Positions 15,560 through 23,178 of a stretch of 34,485 nt of DNA are shown here, piece after piece. The notes beneath the pieces are model-generated. The model saw nothing but the letters and a program-made list of their open reading frames with translations, searched no databases and was not told the DNA's origin. The position numbers and the translations under genes were made by a program. Source of the stretch: Alcanivorax sp. (GTDB lineage: Bacteria; Pseudomonadota; Gammaproteobacteria; Pseudomonadales; Alcanivoracaceae); contig JAKUPL010000003.1 in the NCBI GenBank assembly GCA_022449455.1, positions 286,307 to 320,791 of the forward strand. The letters run 5' to 3'. Every line of letters starts with the position of its first letter. The first letter of the stretch is position 1.

Positions 15560-16299
15560 TGGGATTCCCCTCCCTGGCCATCCGGGTAGGCACGGCTGGC
15601 GTCAGCCAGGCGGGCCGGCAGGTCGTCGACGCCGTTCAGGTGACGCTGCACCAGGGCCAGCCAGGCGTTCTCGCCCTTGGGCACCGCCATCACGTGGCGG
15701 TCGGTGCGCAGCACCCAGGGCCCCACGGTGAGGCCGCGGGCCCGCAGCCACCAGTGCGCGCCGCCCAGGGCCTGGCCGGTGGGCGGTGGCCCGTCGAAGG
15801 GCACCACGCGGGCGCCTTCGTCGTGCAGGGCATCGGCCAGATGGTTGACGCGGGGCACGTGCACGGTCTGGCCGTCCAGGTTGTCGGGCGGCGCCTTGCC
15901 GGCGCCGGCGGGAAAGCCCACGCCCGCCGGCAGTTTGGCGTAGGGCTTGGTCAACGCCACCTGTTTTGTCAGCGCCGGGTTGTCGCGCAGGCCGCCGATC
16001 ACCAGGTCGATCTGGCGCTGTTTCAGGGCGGCAATCAGTTCGCTCTGCGCGCCCCAGTGCCAGCGCACCCGGGCGTCCAGCGCGGCGGCGATCTCCCGCG
16101 CCAGGTCGACCTCCACCCCGGCGGGCGGGTCGCCACGGACCACCCAGGGCGGGTTTTCGGTAACGCCCACATGCAGCACCCCGCCGCGCACCCGGTCCAG
16201 GGTGCCTTCCATGTCGCGGGGGTAACGGCAGCCGGGCCCGGCCAGCAGCAGGGCCAGGCACGCCAGCCACAGCAAACGACGCGCTCCGTGCGTCACCAT
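15556..16299 (-). CDS. Solute-binding lipoprotein, SBP_bac_3 family
   Basis: This 247-residue protein has a lipoprotein signal peptide ending at LAGPGC (Cys24). The remainder is a type II periplasmic binding protein of the amino-acid-binding SBP_3 family: LHVGVTENPPWVV at the mature N-terminus, VEVDLAREIAAAL, then LIAALKQRQIDLVIGGL and TKPYAKLPAGVGFP. No ABC permease or ATPase accompanies it; instead its stop overlaps the start of a cation diffusion facilitator gene. It may serve a distant transporter, act as a sensor, or support the neighbour. GGAGAG precedes the ATG at 16297-16299. It is divergent from the copper-storage-like gene across a 182-bp gap. Confidence 0.85.
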   Translation of the reverse strand: MVTHGARRLLWLACLALLLAGPGCRYPRDMEGTLDRVRGGVLHVGVTENPPWVVRGDPPAGVEVDLAREIAAALDARVRWHWGAQSELIAALKQRQIDLVIGGLRDNPALTKQVALTKPYAKLPAGVGFPAGAGKAPPDNLDGQTVHVPRVNHLADALHDEGARVVPFDGPPPTGQALGGAHWWLRARGLTVGPWVLRTDRHVMAVPKGENAWLALVQRHLNGVDDLPARLADASRAYPDGQGGESQ

Positions 16300-16481
16300 G
16301 GCGCTCTCCTTGCGTTTTGTTGCGGTTCCTTTTTTCTAGACCCGTGTCGGGCGCCCGTCAAAAGCATTCAGCATTCTTTTACGTATTGTTCACGCAAATG
16401 CCGAGCGCTCGCTTGCCGCGAGCGCGCGCCCGTTGCTAGCGTCGAAGCCGTGAACCCACGATCCACATCAAGGAGGATGTC
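16300..16481. other. Divergent intergenic region
   Basis: This 182-bp gap separates the solute-binding lipoprotein gene from the Cys-rich four-helix protein gene and must hold both promoters. Small GC-rich inverted pieces are present around 16400-16440, but I could not identify a convincing MerR/CueR-type copper operator or clear -35/-10 pair. Confidence 0.5.
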
Positions 16482-16808
16482 ATGGCGATCAATCACAGTA
16501 GCTGTATCGAGGCCTGCAACCGTTGCGCGGCCTATTGCGACCATTGCGCGGTGAGCTGCCTGGAGGAAGGCAACCGGGAAGCGATGGCGGAGTGCATCCG
16601 CCTGGATTTGCAGTGCGCGGCGATCTGCCGGCTGGCGGCGCAATATCTGGCCCAGGACAGCCGCTTCGCCATCCAGTTGTGCGAGCTGTGCGCCGAGGTG
16701 TGCAAGGCCTGCGGCGAGGAGTGCGGCAAGCACGACCACGACCATTGCCGCGAGTGCGCCGACGCCTGCATGGCGTGCGTACGCGAGTGCAGCGGCCTGG
16801 CGGCCTGA
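16482..16808 (+). CDS. Cys-rich four-helix-bundle copper-storage-like protein (Csp3/DUF326)
   Basis: The 108-residue protein contains 19 cysteines, mostly in CxxC and CxxxC spacing along four predicted helices (for example Cys8, 12, 15, 19, 22, 26 and Cys67, 70, 74, 77, 81), plus a His-rich HDHDH segment at 84-88. This is the pattern of Csp proteins, in which cysteines line the core of a helical bundle and bind many Cu(I) ions. No signal peptide is present, so it matches the cytosolic Csp3 type. A strong AAGGAGG lies upstream of the ATG. No copper regulator or efflux gene is adjacent; the atypical cation transporter at 14588 is nearby on the opposite strand. Confidence 0.88.
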   Translation: MAINHSSCIEACNRCAAYCDHCAVSCLEEGNREAMAECIRLDLQCAAICRLAAQYLAQDSRFAIQLCELCAEVCKACGEECGKHDHDHCRECADACMACVRECSGLAA

Positions 16809-16818
16809 GACAAAAGAC

Positions 16819-16915
16819 GATGCAGGGTACAGGATTCAGGATTCAGGGGAGGGCGTGGCGCCATGTTGCTGGCCGCTGCCGTCGCCCCTGAATCCTGCAT
16901 CCTGCATCCTGTACC
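16819..16915. repeat. 97-bp non-coding element with inverted arrays of 7-bp units (element B)
   Basis: Four 7-bp units of consensus GATNCAG at 16819-16846 face four complementary units at 16888-16915. The edges continue inward as CAGGGG versus CCCCTG. It fills the space between the convergent 3' ends of the copper-storage-like gene and uvrB, where it may also act as a bidirectional terminator. It is the shortest of the three elements of this family. Confidence 0.8.
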
Positions 16916-16941
16916 GGGCGGCGAATGCCGCCCTTGTCCTT

Positions 16942-18957
16942 CTACCGCATGAAGCCTTCTTCGCGGAGCTTGTGGATTTTGTCGCGCACCGCCGCGGCCT
17001 GCTCGAACTCCAGGTTCTTGGCGTGCTCCATCATTTCCGCTTCGAGCTTCTCGATGTCCTTGGCCACTTCCGCCGGTGAGCGGGCCACGTACTTGCCCTT
17101 GTCCTCGGCCACCTTGCGGTTGCGCTTGCGGTCGGGCTGGCCGGCGCCGGTGGTGTAGGCGTCGTCCATGATGTCGCGGACCATCTTCTTGAGCGACCGC
17201 GGGGTGATGCCCTGTTCCTTGTTGTGGGCGATCTGCTTGTCCCGGCGGCGCTCGGTCTCGTCCATGGCGCGGCGCATGGAGCCGGTGATTTCGTCCGCGT
17301 AGAGGATGGCGCGGCCATTGAGGTTGCGCGCCGCCCGACCGATGGTCTGGATCAGCGAGCGCTCGGCGCGCAGGAAGCCTTCCTTGTCGGCGTCCAGGAT
17401 CGCCACCAGGGCCACCTCCGGCATGTCCAGGCCCTCGCGGAGCAGGTTGATGCCCACCAGCACGTCGAACTTGCCCAGCCGCAGATCGCGGATGATCTCC
17501 ACCCGCTCCACGGTGTCGATGTCGGAGTGCAGGTAGCGCACCTTGACGCCGTGCTCGTTCAGATACTCGGTGAGGTCCTCGGCCATGCGCTTGGTGAGGG
17601 TGGTGACCAGCACCCGCTCGCCCTTCTCCACCGACTCGCGCACCTCGCCGAGCAGGTCGTCCACCTGGCTGCCCGCCGGGCGCACCTCGATGGCCGGGTC
17701 CACCAGGCCGGTGGGCCGCACCACCTGCTCCACCACCTGGCCGGCGTACTTCTCTTCGTAGGGCCCGGGGGTGGCGGAGACGAACACCATTTGCGGCGCC
17801 AGCCGTTCCCATTCCTCGAACTTGAGGGGCCGGTTGTCCAGGGCCGAGGGCAGCCGGAAGCCAAACTCCACCAGGGTTTCCTTGCGCGAGCGGTCGCCTT
17901 TGTACATGCCGCCGAGCTGGGGAATGGTGACGTGGGATTCGTCGACGATCAGCATGGCGTCGTCGGGCAGGTAGTCGAACAGGGTCGGCGGCGCCTCGCC
18001 GGGCTGGCGGCCGGAGAACAGGCGTGAGTAGTTTTCCACGCCGTTGCAGTAGCCCAGCTCCTGGAGCATTTCGATGTCGAAGCGGGTGCGCTGCTCCAGC
18101 CGCTGGGCTTCCACCAGCTTGTTGTTGTCCTTGAGCGTCTTGAGCCGGTCGTCCAGCTCGACCTTGATCTGGTCGATGGCCTTGAGCACCGTCTCCCGGG
18201 GGGTCACGTAGTGGCTCTTCGGGTAGATGGTGATGCGCCCCACCCGCTTGATCACCTCGCCGGTGAGCGGGTCGAAGATGCTGATGTCCTCGACCTCGTC
18301 GTCGAACAGCTCGATGCGCACCGCCTCTTTCTCTTCCTCCGCCGGGAAGATGTCGATGACGTCGCCGCGCACCCGGTAGGTGGCGCGGCGGAAGTCCATC
18401 TCGTTTCGGGTGTACTGCAGCTCGGCGAGCCGGCGCAGCAGGTCGCGCTGGTCGATGCGGTCGCCGCGCACCAGGTGCAGCACCATGGCGTGGTAGCTGG
18501 CCGGGTCGCCCAGGCCGTAGATGGCGGACACGGTGGCGACGATGATGGTGTCGCGGCGCTCCAGGATCGCCTTGGTGGCGGACAGGCGCATCTGCTCGAT
18601 GTGCTCGTTCACCGAGGCGTCCTTCTCGATGAAGGTGTCGGAGCTGGGGACGTAGGCTTCCGGCTGGTAGTAGTCGTAGTAGGAGACGAAGTACTCCACC
18701 GCGTTCTCCGGGAAGAACGCCTTGAACTCCCCGTACAACTGGGCGGCCAGGGTCTTGTTGGGCGCCAGGATGATGGTGGGGCGCTGAACCTGCTGGATCA
18801 CGTTGGCCATGGTGAAGGTCTTGCCGGAGCCGGTCACGCCGAGCAGGGTCTGGTGGCCCAGGCCGTCGTGAATGCCCTCCACCAGGCCGGCGATGGCGGT
18901 GGGCTGGTCGCCGGCGGGCTGGTACTCCGAATGCAGCTTGAAGGCGGTGTCTGCCAT
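16942..18957 (-). CDS. uvrB: UvrABC system protein B
   Basis: The 671-residue protein is the DNA-damage-loading helicase-like subunit of nucleotide excision repair; it receives DNA from UvrA and recruits UvrC. Visible are Walker A GVTGSGKT near residue 40, the beta-hairpin region [21 protein letters not shown], Walker [12 protein letters not shown], the helicase motifs [33 protein letters not shown] and QTIGRAARN, and a C-terminal UVR motif ([20 protein letters not shown] onward). I start it at the ATG at 18955-18957, with GAGG seven bases upstream; a longer frame to 19041 adds residues unlike UvrB. Length matches the family. It is divergent from the aspartate aminotransferase gene. Confidence 0.97.
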   Translation of the reverse strand: MADTAFKLHSEYQPAGDQPTAIAGLVEGIHDGLGHQTLLGVTGSGKTFTMANVIQQVQRPTIILAPNKTLAAQLYGEFKAFFPENAVEYFVSYYDYYQPEAYVPSSDTFIEKDASVNEHIEQMRLSATKAILERRDTIIVATVSAIYGLGDPASYHAMVLHLVRGDRIDQRDLLRRLAELQYTRNEMDFRRATYRVRGDVIDIFPAEEEKEAVRIELFDDEVEDISIFDPLTGEVIKRVGRITIYPKSHYVTPRETVLKAIDQIKVELDDRLKTLKDNNKLVEAQRLEQRTRFDIEMLQELGYCNGVENYSRLFSGRQPGEAPPTLFDYLPDDAMLIVDESHVTIPQLGGMYKGDRSRKETLVEFGFRLPSALDNRPLKFEEWERLAPQMVFVSATPGPYEEKYAGQVVEQVVRPTGLVDPAIEVRPAGSQVDDLLGEVRESVEKGERVLVTTLTKRMAEDLTEYLNEHGVKVRYLHSDIDTVERVEIIRDLRLGKFDVLVGINLLREGLDMPEVALVAILDADKEGFLRAERSLIQTIGRAARNLNGRAILYADEITGSMRRAMDETERRRDKQIAHNKEQGITPRSLKKMVRDIMDDAYTTGAGQPDRKRNRKVAEDKGKYVARSPAEVAKDIEKLEAEMMEHAKNLEFEQAAAVRDKIHKLREEGFMR

Positions 18958-19131
18958 GTGTCCTCGGTGCGGTAATAAAGGGAAAAATCCATGGGCCCGG
19001 CGGGGCTCAGGCTGGGAGGTGCTCCCCGAATGCGGTAACATTACGGGCCCTGAATCGCGCTACGGCGCGTCGTCCAGGGTGCCCCCGGCATGGCGCCCGG
19101 GGCGTCAACTCATTAGAGAGATGAGGAGTGC

Positions 19132-20322
19132 ATGTCCGATATCAACCTTTCCGACCGCGTACAACGCATCAAGCCTTCCCCGACGCTGGCGATCACCTCC
19201 AAAGCCGCTGAACTGCGTGCCGAGGGCAAGGACATCATCGGCCTGGGCGCGGGCGAGCCGGATTTCGATACCCCGGATCATATCAAACAGGCCGCCATCG
19301 AGGCGATCAACGCCGGTAAAACCAAGTATACCCCGGTGGACGGCACTCCCGGCCTGAAGAAGGCCATCATCGCCAAATTCAAGAACGAGAACGGCCTGGA
19401 CTACGAGGCCAACCAGATCCTGGTGTCCAGCGGCGGCAAGCAGAGCTTCTTCAACATGGCGCTGGCGCTGTTCAACGACGGCGACGAGGCGATCATCCCG
19501 GCGCCTTACTGGGTGAGCTACCCGGACATGGTGAAAGTGGCCGGCGGCGTGCCGGTGATCCTGGAAACCGACGTGGACAGCCGCTTCAAGATCACCCCGG
19601 AACAGCTGGAAGCGGCGATCACGCCGAAGACCCGCCTGTTCGTGATCAACAGCCCGTCCAACCCGTCCGGCATGGCCTACTCCGAAGAGGAACTGGCCGC
19701 CCTGGGCGCGGTGCTGGAAAAGCACCCGGACATCGTGGTCGCCACCGACGACATGTACGAGCACATCCTGTGGACCGGCAAGCCGTTCGTGAACATCGTC
19801 AACGCCTGCCCGGCGCTGTATGACCGCACCGTGGTGATGAACGGCGTGTCCAAGGCCTACTCCATGACCGGCTGGCGGATCGGCTACGCCGGCGGCCCCC
19901 AGAAGCTGATCGCGGCCATGAAGAAGGTGCAGAGCCAGAGCACCTCCAACCCGGCCTCCATCAGCCAGGCCGCCGCCGAGGCCGCCCTGTCCGGCGACCA
20001 GCAGTGCGTGAAGGACATGGTCAAGGCCTTCAAGGAGCGCCACGACTATGTGGTGGACGCCCTCAACAAGCTGCCGGGCGTGACCTGCGCCGCCGGCGAC
20101 GGCACTTTCTATGCCTTCCCGGACTTCTCCGGCGCCATCGCCGCCATGGACGGGGTGGAAAGCTGCACCGACCTGGCCGCCCAGCTGCTGGAGACCGCGG
20201 AAGTGGCCCTGGTGCCCGGTTCCGCCTTCGGCGCCCCCGGCTGCCTGCGCCTGTCGTTCGCCACCGGCATGGACACCCTGAAAGAGGCGATCCGTCGCAT
20301 CGAGCAGGCACTGTCTAAATAA
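19132..20322 (+). CDS. Aspartate aminotransferase, class I (PLP-dependent)
   Basis: This 396-residue cytosolic enzyme of the class I aminotransferase Igamma/Ib-like group transfers the amino group between aspartate and 2-oxoglutarate. Typical segments are LGAGEPDFDTPDHIK near residue 40, KYTPVDGTPGLKKAI, NSPSNPSGMAYSEEEL and the PLP site GVSKAYSMTGWRIGYAGG with Schiff-base Lys241. ATGAGGAG lies just before the ATG. A promoter would be expected in 18958-19131, shared with divergent uvrB; a GC-rich hairpin is visible in the leader around 19082-19102. Prephenate as an alternative substrate is possible in this family. The gene is followed by tRNA-Asn. Confidence 0.93.
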   Translation: MSDINLSDRVQRIKPSPTLAITSKAAELRAEGKDIIGLGAGEPDFDTPDHIKQAAIEAINAGKTKYTPVDGTPGLKKAIIAKFKNENGLDYEANQILVSSGGKQSFFNMALALFNDGDEAIIPAPYWVSYPDMVKVAGGVPVILETDVDSRFKITPEQLEAAITPKTRLFVINSPSNPSGMAYSEEELAALGAVLEKHPDIVVATDDMYEHILWTGKPFVNIVNACPALYDRTVVMNGVSKAYSMTGWRIGYAGGPQKLIAAMKKVQSQSTSNPASISQAAAEAALSGDQQCVKDMVKAFKERHDYVVDALNKLPGVTCAAGDGTFYAFPDFSGAIAAMDGVESCTDLAAQLLETAEVALVPGSAFGAPGCLRLSFATGMDTLKEAIRRIEQALSK

Positions 20323-20344
20323 GCAACAAACGGTCCCCCGGGTG

Positions 20345-20373
20345 TTGACGCCCCCGGGGGCCGCCACTACTAT
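20345..20373 (+). promoter_or_regulatory. Promoter of tRNA-Asn
   Basis: TTGACG at 20345-20350, a 17-base spacer and TACTAT at 20368-20373 match a sigma-70 promoter well. The bases just after the -10 are GC-rich (ACGCGCC), as in growth-rate-controlled stable RNA promoters. It begins 23 bases after the aminotransferase stop. Confidence 0.7.
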
Positions 20374-20389
20374 ACGCGCCTCAAGTTAT

Positions 20390-20465
20390 TCCGCCTTAGC
20401 TCAGTTGGTAGAGCAGCTGACTGTTAATCAGCGGGTCGCTGGTTCGAGCCCAGCAGGCGGAGCCA
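20390..20465 (+). tRNA. tRNA-Asn (anticodon GTT)
   Basis: This 76-nt cloverleaf has acceptor arms TCCGCCT (20390-20396) and AGGCGGA (20455-20461), a D-arm in AGCTCAGTTGGTAGAGC, the anticodon stem-loop CTGACTGTTAATCAG with GTT at 20423-20425, and the T-loop GGTTCGAGCC. The discriminator base is G, as in tRNA-Asn, and CCA is encoded at 20463-20465. It has its own promoter upstream and a terminator downstream. Confidence 0.98.
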
Positions 20466-20470
20466 AACAG

Positions 20471-20502
20471 AAGGGCCTATCCATCGGGTGGGCCCTTTTT
20501 CT
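20471..20502 (+). terminator. Rho-independent terminator of tRNA-Asn
   Basis: AAGGGCC (20471-20477) pairs with GGCCCTT (20491-20497), followed by TTTCTT. It begins five bases after the tRNA CCA. Confidence 0.85.
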
Positions 20503-20533
20503 TTGCCCGCTGATTGAGCGGCCTGCGGCCGCT

Positions 20534-20598
20534 ATCGCGGTCGGACGACCGCTCCTACACGAGGGCGTGGCGTAGGAGCGGTGGTCCCACCGCGATCG
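20534..20598. repeat. BIME (REP pair) upstream of the RAYT gene
   Basis: Two oppositely oriented REP sequences, 20534-20560 and 20571-20598, have a short spacer. The full 65 bp is an inverted copy of the unit at 21158-21221, with about six mismatches, so the transposase gene is bracketed symmetrically. Confidence 0.9.
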
Positions 20599-20690
20599 CT
20601 TTTCTCTGACACCGATTATCCGCGATGGCGTACGGATTTCGACGCCACCCGCCTACTGACGCGGTCAATGGCCGGTCTTATGCTCCACCC

Positions 20691-21158
20691 ATGATATCCC
20701 CTTTCCCTACCGCCCCCGGCGGGCACCGTCTTCGTATCGGCCGGTATTCCGAACCGGGCCGGGCTTATCTGGTGACCACGGTGACCCGGGATCGGCGGGC
20801 CCGGTTTCTTGAAATGTCCGCCTCTCTCGCCACCATCCGCTGTCTGCGCACCATGGACGCACAGCGGGTCAGCCGGACCCTGTGTTATGTACTGATGCCG
20901 GACCACTTGCACTGGCTGATGGTGCTGGGCAGCGGCGCGTCATTGCCGGAAGTGGTACGGCGTTTTAAAAGCTACAGCGGCCGCCAGCTTGGTGGGTCCG
21001 TCTGGCAGCGGGGCTTCCATGACCGGGCGCTGCGCCGCGAGGCGGACCTGCTGCCGGCGGCGCGTTATGTGGTCGCCAATCCGTTGCGTGCGGGGCTGGT
21101 GCGGCGTCTGGGTGATTATCCGTATTGGGACGCGGTGTGGTTGGAGGGTGGCGGGTGA
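20691..21158 (+). CDS. REP-associated tyrosine transposase (RAYT)
   Basis: The 155-residue protein belongs to the IS200/IS605-related Y1 transposase group that is domesticated to spread REP sequences. Diagnostic parts are RIGRYSEPGRAYLVTTVT, the HUH metal motif in MPDHLHWLMVL and the C-terminal WQRGFHDRALR with ARYVVANPLRAGLV, which holds the probable catalytic Tyr. It cleaves and rejoins single-stranded REP hairpins. I start at the ATG at 20691, just before the conserved region; an ATG at 20625 would add 22 residues with no recognisable similarity, and neither has a strong ribosome binding site. The gene lies between inverted BIMEs, and its TGA stop merges into the downstream REP. All catalytic parts look intact. 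Confidence 0.92.
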   Translation: MISPFPTAPGGHRLRIGRYSEPGRAYLVTTVTRDRRARFLEMSASLATIRCLRTMDAQRVSRTLCYVLMPDHLHWLMVLGSGASLPEVVRRFKSYSGRQLGGSVWQRGFHDRALRREADLLPAARYVVANPLRAGLVRRLGDYPYWDAVWLEGGG

Positions 21159-21221
21159 TCGCGGTCGAACGACCGCTCCTACGCAACGCCCTCGTGTAGG
21201 AGCGGTCGTTCGACCGCGATC
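21158..21221. repeat. BIME (REP pair) downstream of the RAYT gene
   Basis: REPs at 21158-21184 and 21194-21221 face each other. The unit is the inverted counterpart of 20534-20598, including its spacer sequence. It begins at the last base of the RAYT stop codon. Confidence 0.9.
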
Positions 21222-21319
21222 AGCGCATCAGGCAGCCGGTCACCGCGCCGTCATACTTCCTCTCTATGGTGCTTTTTTCCTAATCGGGCGCTCGCCCCTT
21301 TTCACCTGGAGAAGTACCC

Positions 21320-22960
21320 ATGAATGTTCGCGCTGATTCCCTTTTTTCCCGCCGCGCGCGCTGGACGCTGTTGGCCTGCGCGGTGGCGTTGAGCGCCTGC
21401 GGTGGTGATAGCGACAACGATCCGGTCGGCGGCGGCGACCCGGACCCGGCGCCGCCGGTGGCGCGGTCCGGCGGCTGGACGCATGGCGATCTGCACGTGC
21501 ATACCTTCCAGTCGGACGACGCCCAGGTGTCGCTGGAAAGCGTGCTCGACGACGGTTTCGATCGTTACCAGCTGGATTGGATGGCGCTGTCCAACCATCT
21601 GCGGCTGTCCGGGCGGGACCACACCGGCACCAGCCTGCAGGGCGGCGCCATTCCTTTTTCCCGGGGGCTGGTGGACTACGAGAAGCCCTATGTGGAGCAG
21701 GCGCGGGCGGAGGGCCGTTATCAGGGCAAGACGGTGTTTTCCACGGTGGAGTGGGACATGCCCACCCACGATCATGTGAACATCGGCATCGGCCTGGACG
21801 ATCCCTACGGCGAGGACAGCCTGCGGGCGGTGGCGCAGTTCGAGTATCTGTTCACCAACCGGGACCCGGCGCTGTTCGATCCGGCGCTGGTGGCGTCGGT
21901 GAGCGACCAGAGCCGCGCCTACTCCACCCATGCGGATTCGTTGAAGGCGCTGGCGTGGCTGCGTGACCGCCACCCGGACAGCTACATGCTGCTGAACCAT
22001 CCGAACCGGTACATGAATAAGTATACGGTGGCTCAGTTGCGGGAAATGAACGACCTGGCGCCGGAGATCTTCTTCGCCATCGAGGGCATGGTGGGCAACC
22101 AGATGGAACCGGACCGGGGCGGCTATGTGGAGGCTTACACCGACGCCAATCTGACCTCGCGCACCTATGGCGGTACCGATTACATCGTGTCCAAGCTGGG
22201 CGGACCCTGGGACGCCCTGCTGGGCGAGGGGCGCCGGATCTGGACGGTGGCCAATTCCGATTACCACTTCACCACCGCCCAGGGCCGCTACAGCAGCGGC
22301 TACGCACCGGGCGAATACGCCAAGACCTATGTGTGGCTGGAGGACGACGCGCGCACCCCGGCGGACCTGCTGGCGGCGTTGCGTGGCGGCCGCCTGTTCG
22401 GCGTGTTCGGTGACCTGATCGACGCGCTCGACTTCCAGGCCGAGGGCGCCGACGGCGGCGCGGTGATGGGCGGTGAGCTGGCGGTGGCCAACGGCGATCA
22501 GGTGACGGTGACGATCCGTTTTCGCAGTCCGGAGAGCAACCACTACGAATACCCGCTGGAGAGCGGCCATCGGGTCAATGCCCGGCCGGTGGTGGACCAC
22601 GTGGATCTGATCGCCGGCGACGTGAGCGCGCCCGCCGCCCCGGAAGAGGCCGGCTACGCCGAGGCCACCAATCCCAGCACCCGGGTGGTGGCCCGTTTCA
22701 ACGCCAACGACTGGACCGTGGACGAGGACGGCTTCGCCACCGTCACCCACACTCTCACGGTGACCGGCGATCAGTACCTGCGTCTGCGTGGCACCAATCT
22801 GGCGCCGAACGTGGCGGGGGAAACCGTGGACGGCGAACCGCAGCCGGACCGCAAGGTGGACCTGGGCAACGACGCGGCGCGGTTCGATGCCATTAATGCG
22901 CGCAACTATAACGATCTGTGGTTCTATTCCAATCCGATCTTTGTGACCGTCGAAGGCTGA
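21320..22960 (+). CDS. Secreted lipoprotein with PHP-type phosphoesterase domain
   Basis: This 546-residue protein has a lipoprotein signal peptide with lipobox LSAC (Cys27), then a Gly/Asp/Pro linker (28-50). From residue 55 it has HGDLHVHTFQSDD, the metal-binding opening of a PHP domain, followed by DWMALSNHLRLSG, STVEWDMPTHDHVNIGIG, LNHPNRY and WTVANSDYHF, which supply further His/Asp ligands. Residues about 385-546 look beta-rich. PHP proteins hydrolyse phosphoesters using a metal cluster; this one should act in the periplasm or at the outer membrane. GGAGAAG precedes the ATG. It is followed by a strong terminator and so appears monocistronic. The substrate is unknown; its position beside a glycan locus may or may not be meaningful. 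Confidence 0.86.
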   Translation: MNVRADSLFSRRARWTLLACAVALSACGGDSDNDPVGGGDPDPAPPVARSGGWTHGDLHVHTFQSDDAQVSLESVLDDGFDRYQLDWMALSNHLRLSGRDHTGTSLQGGAIPFSRGLVDYEKPYVEQARAEGRYQGKTVFSTVEWDMPTHDHVNIGIGLDDPYGEDSLRAVAQFEYLFTNRDPALFDPALVASVSDQSRAYSTHADSLKALAWLRDRHPDSYMLLNHPNRYMNKYTVAQLREMNDLAPEIFFAIEGMVGNQMEPDRGGYVEAYTDANLTSRTYGGTDYIVSKLGGPWDALLGEGRRIWTVANSDYHFTTAQGRYSSGYAPGEYAKTYVWLEDDARTPADLLAALRGGRLFGVFGDLIDALDFQAEGADGGAVMGGELAVANGDQVTVTIRFRSPESNHYEYPLESGHRVNARPVVDHVDLIAGDVSAPAAPEEAGYAEATNPSTRVVARFNANDWTVDEDGFATVTHTLTVTGDQYLRLRGTNLAPNVAGETVDGEPQPDRKVDLGNDAARFDAINARNYNDLWFYSNPIFVTVEG

Positions 22961-22970
22961 GTGTTTTCCG

Positions 22971-23004
22971 GGAGTCGGGCCCCTGCCCGACTCCTTCTTT
23001 TTTT
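22971..23004 (+). terminator. Strong rho-independent terminator after the PHP lipoprotein gene
   Basis: A perfect 10-bp stem, GGAGTCGGGC (22971-22980) with GCCCGACTCC (22985-22994), and a 4-base loop is followed by a T-rich tract to 23004. Confidence 0.93.
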
Positions 23005-23178
23005 AAAATTCTTTTATTTGGCGGGCTCGTTCACACGGCGTTGACCTAGCCGTTCACAAACCCCGCAACCCACCCCCTTCACGCTGCCTTCCTGCCTTTA
23101 AACTGCCCTTTCAGCCGTGCCCGCGATGGCATGGTTTCCCTCCCATGGACCCGGATGCACGACTTCGAGGGATTGGGT
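23005..23178 (+). promoter_or_regulatory. Leader region of the sugar transferase gene
   Basis: This stretch must carry the promoter. It shows a direct repeat CGTTCACA at 23028-23035 and 23051-23058, starts 23 bp apart (about two helical turns), and a TTGACC at 23041-23046 between them without a convincing -10 at the right distance. The repeat could be an activator site; confidence is low. Confidence 0.3.

Noticed and set aside
20390-20465. tRNA-Asn as integration site of a genomic island
   Set aside because: No integrase gene or convincing repeated tRNA 3' end was seen downstream; only the RAYT module and glycan locus follow.
21286-21302. Small hairpin (GGGC/GCCC) followed by four T residues just before the PHP lipoprotein gene
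   Set aside because: The stem is only 4-5 bp and lies about 18 bases before the start codon; it is too weak to call a terminator or attenuator.
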